From Oscillospiraceae bacterium (lineage in GTDB: Bacteria > Bacillota > Clostridia > Oscillospirales > QAMX01), in contig SVMB01000030.1 in NCBI GenBank assembly GCA_015067675.1, forward strand, positions 1 to 36,723: a stretch of DNA of 36,723 nt, read 5' to 3'. The position numbers were made by a program, and so were the translations under genes. Of this stretch, positions 14,446 to 21,858 are shown piece by piece. Numbering within the stretch: the first letter of the stretch is position 1; the number at the start of each line of letters is the position of its first letter. A model generated the notes under the pieces. The model did not search any database, was not told the origin of the DNA, and was given only the letters and a program-made list of their open reading frames with translations.

Positions 14446-15903
14446 ATGGCACTGATCGATACCCGTACTTATTGTAATCCCATGTCGATGCCCGACTGTC
14501 CCCGCGGCGCGGATTTTCCCGGTTCGATGAAATTTACCGGTGAAGAAGTGGAGGATTACCGCTCTATTTCGGATCCCAGTGTGCTCTATTACGAGGGAAA
14601 ATGGTATCTTTACCCCAGTTACGGTATCGGTTGGGTTTCCGAGGACTTTGTGACCTGGAAATACGTCCCCATGGACCCGCCGGATATGTTCTACAGCCCC
14701 GCTATGGCCGTGCGCGGGCATGAAATCTTCATGACCGGCCACTCAAGACCGCTCTACGTGAGTACCTCTCCCACAGGCCCCTTTAAACTTCTGGGCGACT
14801 TCATTATGCCTGACGGCACCACATTCACGGTGCCGGATCCTGCGCTGTTCTGCGACGATGACGGCGAGCTTTATCTCTACTGGTGCGATATCGTGAAAAC
14901 GGACAATGACGCAGGCTTCTTCACCCGTACCGTGGGTGCGCGGCTTGACCGGGAGGATCCCAGAAAGCTGACCATGGAACCGGTGGAGCTGCAGCGCTTT
15001 GATCCGGCGCATGAATGGGAGTGCTTCGGTCAGCGCAATCAGGACAAGGGTCTGGGCTGGACGGAGGGCCAGTGGATGATTAAATATCACGGCCGGTATT
15101 ATCTGATCTATTCCGGCTCCGGCACTCAGTTTGCAAGCTACGCCATGGGCGTGTACTATTCCGACAAGGGTCCTCTCGAGGGCTTTGTCTACCAGCCCAA
15201 CAACCCTCTCACCGAAAGCCGCCATGGACTGGTCAGCGGCGCGGGGCATGGCTGCGTCGTCGAAGGACCGAATGATTCCCTCTGGGCATTCTACACCACA
15301 ACGCTGGGCTACGCCCACTGCTTTGAGCGGCGCATCGGCATGGATCCGGTGTATGTGGATGAAAACGGCCTGCTTTACTGCAAAAAAGTCACCGATACGC
15401 CCCAGTATGGCCCCGGTACCCCCGAGGCGCTGCGGGGCGAACCGGACACGGGGCTGGCACCGCTGACGTTCAACCAGCGTTCCCGTCATCGTGCGTCCAG
15501 CTCCGAACCCGAGCGCAGGTCGCTGTACGCACTGGACGAGAGCCTGCTGACCTGGTGGCAGCCGAAGAAGGATGACCGTGAACCCTGGCTGCTGGTTGAC
15601 CTGTCGGCGCCCTATGAAGTGGAAGCGGTGCGTCTGATCTGGCGCGAGGTGGGACTGGACTACGACGCAGGTGTCATACCGGCTCCGGTACAGTATCTGC
15701 TGGAAGGTGCCCAGTCACCGGACGGCCCCTTTGAGGTGCTGCTGGACGAGCGCGGCAATGAGATTGAGGAAAATATCGCCTACCGTACCTTCCCGATGAA
15801 GACCGTCAAGGTTGTGCGCCTGACCATCACCGGCTGGGGCGAAGGACTGACGCCTGCTGTGGTGTCGTTCTCGGTATTCGGCAAGCGATCGGAGAAGCTG
15901 TAA
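14446..15903 (+). CDS. GH43-family glycosidase with a C-terminal discoidin-like domain
   Basis: This 485-aa protein has no signal peptide. Its first 330 or so residues form a five-bladed propeller with the GH43 catalytic trio in place: D43 in ISDPSVLYYEGKWYLYPS (base), D131 in VPDPALFCDDDGELYLYW (pKa modulator) and E207 in WTEGQWMIKY (acid). GH43 enzymes are mostly beta-xylosidases, arabinofuranosidases or galactosidases. Residues about 355-485 look like an F5/8 type C (CBM32-like) jelly roll (LLTWWQP...WLLVDL...VRLIW...SFSVFGKR). ATG 14446 follows GAGGTGA; the reading frame extends upstream through the promoter. The GH28-like gene follows after 21 bases. Confidence 0.85.
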   Translation: MALIDTRTYCNPMSMPDCPRGADFPGSMKFTGEEVEDYRSISDPSVLYYEGKWYLYPSYGIGWVSEDFVTWKYVPMDPPDMFYSPAMAVRGHEIFMTGHSRPLYVSTSPTGPFKLLGDFIMPDGTTFTVPDPALFCDDDGELYLYWCDIVKTDNDAGFFTRTVGARLDREDPRKLTMEPVELQRFDPAHEWECFGQRNQDKGLGWTEGQWMIKYHGRYYLIYSGSGTQFASYAMGVYYSDKGPLEGFVYQPNNPLTESRHGLVSGAGHGCVVEGPNDSLWAFYTTTLGYAHCFERRIGMDPVYVDENGLLYCKKVTDTPQYGPGTPEALRGEPDTGLAPLTFNQRSRHRASSSEPERRSLYALDESLLTWWQPKKDDREPWLLVDLSAPYEVEAVRLIWREVGLDYDAGVIPAPVQYLLEGAQSPDGPFEVLLDERGNEIEENIAYRTFPMKTVKVVRLTITGWGEGLTPAVVSFSVFGKRSEKL

Positions 15904-15924
15904 AGGGCATAAAGGAGAGAGCAT

Positions 15925-17457
15925 ATGTATTGCATTAACGTGCGTGACATGGGCGCCGTGGGTGACGGCGTGACGAAGGATACCGCAGCCCTGCAGAAAG
16001 CCATTGACCTGTGCGCTGCAGACGGCGGCGGCACCGTGTATGTTCCCGCGGGTACTTATCTGACCGGAAAGCTGATTCTGAAGGATAACATCACCCTCGA
16101 CATCGCAGGCGGCGCTACCCTTGTGACCTCGCCTGATATGCTCACTGATTATGTAAAGACGCCGGGCTATGAAAACTCCCTTTACAACACGGCCCGCAAA
16201 ATGGGCGGCGATATCCCGGATACCCGCAAGGATGGCTTTTCTCTGCTGTATGCCTGTAATGCCCGCAATATCCGCATCACCGGACAGGGAACCCTGGACG
16301 GCAATTATAAAAAGCTGCTGATTCCCCGCGAGCATATCCCGGGCAAGATACCGGCGTGGCGGGATTATGTCAGCGACCTGACGGTGATTTACAGCCCCGA
16401 CCGCAGCGGCGTCTACTTCCCCCGTCCGACGGTGATTTTTCTGGAGCACTGCAGCCATGTCATCATCGAGGACGTGTTTATCAGGGACGCCTCCATGTAC
16501 ACCATCCAAAGCCGCAGCAGCACAGACCTTTCCTTCCGCAATATCACCGTGGATAACTACGTAGGCGCGGACAATGCCGACGGTTTCCACTTCTCCTCCT
16601 GCTGCGACGTCAGGATCTCCGACTGCATCCTGCGCTGCGGCGACGACTGCATCGCCATCGATGCAAACGATCTTACCCCCTCGGCGCGCTTTAACGTCTC
16701 AAACTGCATCTTCAACAGCCGCAACAACTGCTTCCGCATCTTCACCTGCCTTGCCGATCATCCCCTCAAGCGTCAGCTGGTCAGCGGCGGACGGGTGTCG
16801 GATATCAACATCCTCAACTGCGTCGTGGAGGATGCCTCCGCCTTTGTCTACATCAACGCCGATGAAGGTACCGTCGAGCGGGTCAACGTTACCAACGCCT
16901 CCGGACGCATCGACCGTCTGGGAACGGTCTTTGGCATCACCGCCCACAGCGCACGGGTGGATGCGGTAAGCTTTGCCCACTGGAACTTTGTATCCAACGG
17001 CGCGGGTTACATCTATTCCAATGTCCCCGGCGCGATCACCAACGTCAAGCTCACCGATATCGACATCGAGGTCTGCCCCAAAACCAAGGTCTTTGGCAAC
17101 GGTGTTGACGTCCCGACCCATGAGGAGATGGGAATCACGCAGCGGGGCGGACTGCCCGCCTATTGGCTGTCGCACTATTTCCCCTACTTCCTGCAGATCA
17201 AGCACGCCGATAATCTGTACATGACCGACGTGCATATCCGCTGGGGCGAGGCGCATATCGACGATATCGATGAGATCAATCAAAGCAAGGAGACGTATGC
17301 ATTCCCGCCCACACCCGTGGCAAGGTACAGTTCTCCCAACTGGCCGGCGGTGGAGATCACCGGCTGTAAGAATGTCGTGGCCCGGGGCCTGCAGTGCACG
17401 CCCTTCGGCGATGCCGAGGCGGTGGTCGTTGCGGACAGCGAGGGAATCAGTCTTTAA
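15925..17457 (+). CDS. GH28-like parallel beta-helix protein (polygalacturonase fold)
   Basis: This 510-aa protein starts with the pectate-lyase-superfamily signature DMGAVGDGVTKDTAALQKAID and GGGTVYVPAGTYLTGKL, then a right-handed helix of short beta rungs. GH28 active-site motifs are partly kept: NADG at 217-220 (usually NTDG) and GDDCIAID at 239-246. The following GHG histidine motif and the RIK motif are not found; NNCFRIFT occupies that place. It may therefore be a distant exo-acting member or have altered chemistry on galacturonan-type oligosaccharides. There is no signal peptide. AAGGAGAG precedes the ATG. It is second in the operon with GH43 and ends at a strong terminator. Confidence 0.85.
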   Translation: MYCINVRDMGAVGDGVTKDTAALQKAIDLCAADGGGTVYVPAGTYLTGKLILKDNITLDIAGGATLVTSPDMLTDYVKTPGYENSLYNTARKMGGDIPDTRKDGFSLLYACNARNIRITGQGTLDGNYKKLLIPREHIPGKIPAWRDYVSDLTVIYSPDRSGVYFPRPTVIFLEHCSHVIIEDVFIRDASMYTIQSRSSTDLSFRNITVDNYVGADNADGFHFSSCCDVRISDCILRCGDDCIAIDANDLTPSARFNVSNCIFNSRNNCFRIFTCLADHPLKRQLVSGGRVSDINILNCVVEDASAFVYINADEGTVERVNVTNASGRIDRLGTVFGITAHSARVDAVSFAHWNFVSNGAGYIYSNVPGAITNVKLTDIDIEVCPKTKVFGNGVDVPTHEEMGITQRGGLPAYWLSHYFPYFLQIKHADNLYMTDVHIRWGEAHIDDIDEINQSKETYAFPPTPVARYSSPNWPAVEITGCKNVVARGLQCTPFGDAEAVVVADSEGISL

Positions 17458-17467
17458 CGAATGAAAG

Positions 17468-17508
17468 AGGCCCCTTACGGTACAAAAGATACCGTAAGGG
17501 GCCTTTTT
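17468..17508 (+). terminator. Rho-independent terminator between convergent operons
   Basis: A perfect 15-bp stem (17468-17482 with 17490-17504) has a 7-base loop and a T-run. It lies between the GH28-like gene and the end of the minus-strand BNR operon. Confidence 0.95.
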
Positions 17509-17540
17509 GCGTCGAAAAATACCGGCGAGAAGGAAAATAA

Positions 17541-18824
17541 TCAGTCGATGCTGATCAGATACTCCATGCAGTCGCTTTTAAAGACCTGCTCCTGCCCGAA
17601 TTGCCCGAGCTTTGACAGGGTGACACGGAAATCGCCGGTTTCGCGATCCTGATAGAGGCCGAAATTGGAAAGCTGGAGCTTATCCGGCTCATCATCCCGG
17701 CGGGTGTCGATCACGGTCAGGGTATCGCGCAGCAGGCAACCGCGCTCGTCGTCCACCTGCGCGATGTGCAGCGGCCAGCGGGGAAAGTTGCCGTCCACCT
17801 TGGGGCCGGTGACATTGCCGACCCAGTAGAGCCGGCCTGTACGGAAGTCGCGGATGAACTGGGAGATGGTGGCGGAGGAGTAGACCACCTCTCCGGTGTC
17901 AAAATGCCAGGGCATGGCCTCGGTGAAGGTGCGTCCGCCGTCGTCGGACCAGGCATGCCACTTGAAGCCGGGTGTGCCGGGCTCGATGCGGGTATTCCAG
18001 GCCGGAAAGCGGACGTTGGAGCCACGGGCGACCAGCAGGATGCGTCCGGAGGAAAGCTCGGTGACAATCGGCTCGTCAAAGCCACGGGAGGATTTGAGAT
18101 CGGAGATAACGATGGGCTCGGAGAAGTGCATATCGTAGCGTTCGCCGTTCCAGACAGCGCGCAGGATCAGTACGCCGCGCATGGTGTCCGGGCAGGAGGG
18201 GAATACGCGGCTGACATCCAGCCCCGCCATTTGGCAGGCAGTGGACATGGGAAGCCCCACCGGCATGAGCACGTCGCCGTTGGAAGCGACCCAGGGCGCG
18301 TTGAGAAAGCCGCGATTGCGGTCGAGAAAGTCCATGTTCCGGGGATTGTTCCGGTCAAACTCTGCGCCGTCCTCGTATTTGACCAGCTGCTGCAGGAAAG
18401 GTTCTTCCTCTCCCTCACGGCGGGTGATCAGGTACTGATGGTCAAAGAGCACCTTTTCAGAGCTCGACCAGAGTTTTTCATAAGCTGCCTTGTGACCGCC
18501 CCAGAAGAAACGGGAGAAGTAGCAGCCCACATAGTGCCGGTGCACGGGATTCCAGGTGTCGGCACGGCCGATGTATTCAATCTCGTCCTCGCCGACCGTG
18601 TCCAGATACTTGCTGTAGACGCTTTTCCATGCGCCCCAGGTTCTGCCGTTGTCGGGGCTGAGGCGTTCTTCGATGCCGCCGGAGGAAAAATCGCTCTCGC
18701 CGGTGATGGAGCGGCGGTTGATCAGCGTCAGACCATCGTGGGAGGCATAATGAAAGCTGTGGGTTTCACACAAACCGTCCTCACGGGCGGGAACCAGAAT
18801 GCGGCGCGTGACGTTGATAGCCAT
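17541..18824 (-). CDS. BNR/Asp-box six-bladed propeller, sialidase-like
   Basis: This 427-aa protein has no signal peptide. Two Asp-boxes are visible, S56-P-D-N-G-R-T-W63 and S293-D-D-G-G-R-T-F300, and RILVPAREDG, RILLVARGSN and DEPIVTELSSGR resemble propeller blade strands. This is the sialidase superfamily fold, but the substrate need not be sialic acid; several such proteins in pectin or host-glycan loci act on uronic or other sugars. The start at 18824 has AAAGGAGG upstream. It is the last gene of the five-gene minus operon led by the MFS transporter. Confidence 0.78.
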   Translation of the reverse strand: MAINVTRRILVPAREDGLCETHSFHYASHDGLTLINRRSITGESDFSSGGIEERLSPDNGRTWGAWKSVYSKYLDTVGEDEIEYIGRADTWNPVHRHYVGCYFSRFFWGGHKAAYEKLWSSSEKVLFDHQYLITRREGEEEPFLQQLVKYEDGAEFDRNNPRNMDFLDRNRGFLNAPWVASNGDVLMPVGLPMSTACQMAGLDVSRVFPSCPDTMRGVLILRAVWNGERYDMHFSEPIVISDLKSSRGFDEPIVTELSSGRILLVARGSNVRFPAWNTRIEPGTPGFKWHAWSDDGGRTFTEAMPWHFDTGEVVYSSATISQFIRDFRTGRLYWVGNVTGPKVDGNFPRWPLHIAQVDDERGCLLRDTLTVIDTRRDDEPDKLQLSNFGLYQDRETGDFRVTLSKLGQFGQEQVFKSDCMEYLISID

Positions 18825-18864
18825 GATGCAGACCTCCTTTGAAGTAGGTGGGAATGAAACGGAC

Positions 18865-19326
18865 TTACCAGCCTATGCGCTTCAGAAAAAGTGCATAGGC
18901 CGGGCGGGAGGTGGGGTTGATCTCGTCAAGGGATGGCGCGTCCTCGCGGGTGAACCAGCGAAGCTCGGCTGCCTCGCCGTCGGCGGGATGCGGTGCGCCC
19001 GTGAAATCCTCGCAGATGTAGTAGGCCGCGATGATGTAGGCTTCGTCGCCGTTGGGGTAGGTGTAGAGCATCTGGGGACCGGACTGGATGGTGAGAAAGG
19101 AGAGTTCCCCCACGGTCAGGCCGGTCTCTTCCAGCACCTCGCGGCGGGCGGCATCCTCCAGAGATTCGCCGATCTCGATACTGCCGCCGTGATCGGCCCA
19201 GAAGCCGTTGTCGGTGCGCTTTTGCAGCAGAATCCTGCCGTCACGGTGAATGAATACCCCGGCACCGACGAACATCAGCCGGTCATGGCCGATTTTTTGG
19301 CGCATGGTCTGTACGTAATTGCTCAT
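18865..19326 (-). CDS. Nudix hydrolase
   Basis: This 153-aa protein has a perfect Nudix box at residues 48-70 (G-x5-E-x7-REVLEETGL), preceded by GGVFIHRDG-type strands (VGAGVFIHRDGRILLQKR). It should cleave a nucleoside diphosphate linked to another group, with Mg2+ bound by the box glutamates. Its place between glycosidase genes (16 bases after GH106-like, 40 before the BNR gene) may mean it acts on a sugar nucleotide, but it could equally be a housecleaning enzyme. ATG 19326 is chosen for AAAGGAG upstream; the longer frame overlaps the neighbour. Confidence 0.93.
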   Translation of the reverse strand: MSNYVQTMRQKIGHDRLMFVGAGVFIHRDGRILLQKRTDNGFWADHGGSIEIGESLEDAARREVLEETGLTVGELSFLTIQSGPQMLYTYPNGDEAYIIAAYYICEDFTGAPHPADGEAAELRWFTREDAPSLDEINPTSRPAYALFLKRIGW

Positions 19327-19342
19327 AAAGCGCTCCTTTGCC

Positions 19343-21826
19343 TTACCAGACCAGTCTGACCGGGCCAAAGAGGCCGCTGGGGAGGCTGTCCTCGTCGTAA
19401 CGATGCTGATACTGCACATATCCCGCGATCATCCAGGACGGCCACTTGTCAAAGACCTTGGTGTAGTAGTATTCATTGGCGGAGGTGTTGGTGACCTTCA
19501 CGCTGAGCGTGTTTTCGGCCTGCAGCAGTGCCGCCGGGATCTGGTAACGGTAGGGCGGCGCGATGCGGGCGCCGAGATTATCGCCGTTGAGCGTTACCTC
19601 ACAGGCGTGGCGCACATCGCCCAGATCGAGTACGAGGTGCCCCCCGATACCGTCGGGACGGGCAAAGGATGTTTCGTAAACCGCGGCACCGGAAAAGCTT
19701 TCACCGGCGACGCTGCGCCAGTCACCCAGCGCAATGGGACGGGCGTCCTCAGAAAGCTCATGGGCAACGAGATCCATCTCAGTGAGCTCCATGCGGGAGA
19801 TGCGGCGGAAGGTGAAGCCGTCCGCCAGGGGCATTTCCTGCGTACCGGTCACAGGTTCATCACAGGGGAGCTCATCGGAGGTGGCATATACCGCGACCAT
19901 ATCGCCGCAGGGCAGGTTCAGGGCGAGATCATGGTCTGCGCGGGTGATCGCGCCGGTGGTGGGATCGATGAGGTAGATATGCTCGCCGTCCACATGGAGG
20001 GACACGTCGGCGGAAGTTTCGTTTTCGTTGAAGATCAGGATCATGTCGCCGCGATCGCTGACGCGCTTCATCAGGCGAATGCCGTGATAGCCGGTTTTGA
20101 GTTCCACCACAGGCTCGGGCTCGGGGATTTCATCGTAGTAAACCTGTCCTCCGGCGGCGGCAAAGCGCTCAAGGGCCTTTTTACTGGCCTCGGGCATGTA
20201 CTGACACTTGGGCACGTAGATTTTCGTATACCCGGCCAGTCCCATACAGAGCTTTCCCGCGTCATGTCCCACGGCGTCGCGGAGGAAGTCATCGTCAATG
20301 ATATCGAAGTCGATACCGGCGTCCTCCATCGCGCGGCCAAACCGATCGTAGACCGCGCCCTCGGCCACGGGCATATGGGGTTCGGCCACGTTGACGTCCA
20401 CGGAGATGTCCCGGGCGGGATAATAGAGAGCGGTATCGCAGACACGGTCGCCCAGGGTGGTCAGATAGGTTACACGCTCGGCGAAACGGTTGTAGTCGAG
20501 CAGATAGTGGTAGTAGGGCTGGACGTTATCGAAGTTGGGCTGTTCGCCGACGAGCAGATGCCCGTGGCGATGGTAGGTGTAGAGCATGGAATTCATGATG
20601 CTGACACCGCGCACGGCCTGGAAATTGGTGACGTAGCGCATGAGATCGTAGGTAAGCCCCGAACCGTAGACGCCGAAGCTCTCGGTCATGGCCCAGCGGT
20701 TGCCCATCTGATAGGCAGCGGAGGACGCATGACGGGGGAAGAAGCCGTTGATGGAGGATGGCGGGAGCCCCTCTTCCTTGCGGTATTCGCCGGGGTATAT
20801 CTGCCGCCAGATAACGTCGATGCCGGGGATATCCAGACAGCGCAGGGCGCGCATGGAGTGGGCGTTGCCGGAGATGCGCAGACAGCCGGGCTCGTCGTCC
20901 TTGTCCATGTGGCCGGTGAAGGCCATGCCGTGATCGTTGCACCACTTCTTCTCGGCCTTGAGGTAGTGATCGCAGAACCAGCGGGAGCACAGGTCAAACC
21001 AGTTGGCGATAAGCTCGCCCTGATGATGGCTGGGCCTGCACTTGCCAAGCATGGCAGGCAGCGCCGGGATGATGGACTCGCCGTATTCGGCCTGGAAAGC
21101 GTCCAGCAGTTCCTGACGCATGGGGATGGGACGGGGATAGTTGGGCTCGTCGGTAAAAACGGCGGTGATGAGATCGCCGAACATTTCACCGAGATAGGGT
21201 TTATACTGCTCGTGGGTCATTTCGATAAAGCGCTGGGTGGATTCAGGAAGCAGCAGATCCGGATAATCGGGAATCGCGGGACGCTCAAAAAGATGAGGCT
21301 GGATGAAGTACTCGGTAACGGTACAGTTAAGCGGGAAGCAGTAGCCTTCGTTGATGGGACGCTCTGTGTCCACGAATGCAGCGATGACATCAGGGCCGGA
21401 TTTGATGTAGCAGGCGCCGATGGCATACTCGACCTCGCGGGTACCCAGGCTCTTGCGGGCGAGATGAGGGTATTCCAGCAGAACACGGCCGCAGGCGCCG
21501 CCGGAGGGCCAGCCGCCCTCGTCATAGAGCCAGCATTCCATACCCAGCTCCCGGGCTTTTTCAAATGTGTATTTGTACTCTTCAAAGTAGGCGGGCGTCA
21601 GATAGTCGGGTTCCATCTGGGTGGCAAATGTCGCGGGGCGAAAGCCCTTGGGTTCGGGGATGATGTAGAGAATGCGCACGCCCTGCGCCGCCATTTCGGC
21701 AAGCTGGGCATCGGTTTTTTCGCGGGTTACCGGGCCGTTCCAGTTCCATGCATAGACCGGCGCATACTGACGGGGTGGGTTGCGAAACTCCGCAAGATCG
21801 AATCGGGGAGCGGTGGGATGCAGCAT
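19343..21826 (-). CDS. GH106-like (alpha-L-rhamnosidase-type) protein, copy 1
   Basis: This 827-aa cytoplasmic protein has the GH106-type opening FRNPPRQYAPVYAWNWNGPVT, then IIPEPKGFRP and the YDEGGWPSGGACG motif at 101-113. Further shared motifs are FTDEPN, AFTGHM, DVIWRQIYPG and TESFGVYGSGLTYD; their acidic residues are the best catalytic candidates. The C-terminal 140 or so residues form a galactose-binding-like jelly roll (YETSFARPDG..LVLDLGDVRHACEVTLNG). The neighbouring gene encodes a close paralog with the same motifs in order. The start at 21826 has AAGGAGG upstream; the longer frame reaches into the next gene. Family assignment is from motif memory. Confidence 0.72.
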   Translation of the reverse strand: MLHPTAPRFDLAEFRNPPRQYAPVYAWNWNGPVTREKTDAQLAEMAAQGVRILYIIPEPKGFRPATFATQMEPDYLTPAYFEEYKYTFEKARELGMECWLYDEGGWPSGGACGRVLLEYPHLARKSLGTREVEYAIGACYIKSGPDVIAAFVDTERPINEGYCFPLNCTVTEYFIQPHLFERPAIPDYPDLLLPESTQRFIEMTHEQYKPYLGEMFGDLITAVFTDEPNYPRPIPMRQELLDAFQAEYGESIIPALPAMLGKCRPSHHQGELIANWFDLCSRWFCDHYLKAEKKWCNDHGMAFTGHMDKDDEPGCLRISGNAHSMRALRCLDIPGIDVIWRQIYPGEYRKEEGLPPSSINGFFPRHASSAAYQMGNRWAMTESFGVYGSGLTYDLMRYVTNFQAVRGVSIMNSMLYTYHRHGHLLVGEQPNFDNVQPYYHYLLDYNRFAERVTYLTTLGDRVCDTALYYPARDISVDVNVAEPHMPVAEGAVYDRFGRAMEDAGIDFDIIDDDFLRDAVGHDAGKLCMGLAGYTKIYVPKCQYMPEASKKALERFAAAGGQVYYDEIPEPEPVVELKTGYHGIRLMKRVSDRGDMILIFNENETSADVSLHVDGEHIYLIDPTTGAITRADHDLALNLPCGDMVAVYATSDELPCDEPVTGTQEMPLADGFTFRRISRMELTEMDLVAHELSEDARPIALGDWRSVAGESFSGAAVYETSFARPDGIGGHLVLDLGDVRHACEVTLNGDNLGARIAPPYRYQIPAALLQAENTLSVKVTNTSANEYYYTKVFDKWPSWMIAGYVQYQHRYDEDSLPSGLFGPVRLVW

Positions 21827-21858
21827 AGAGGCGTCCTCCTTAGGTGTAATCATAAGCA

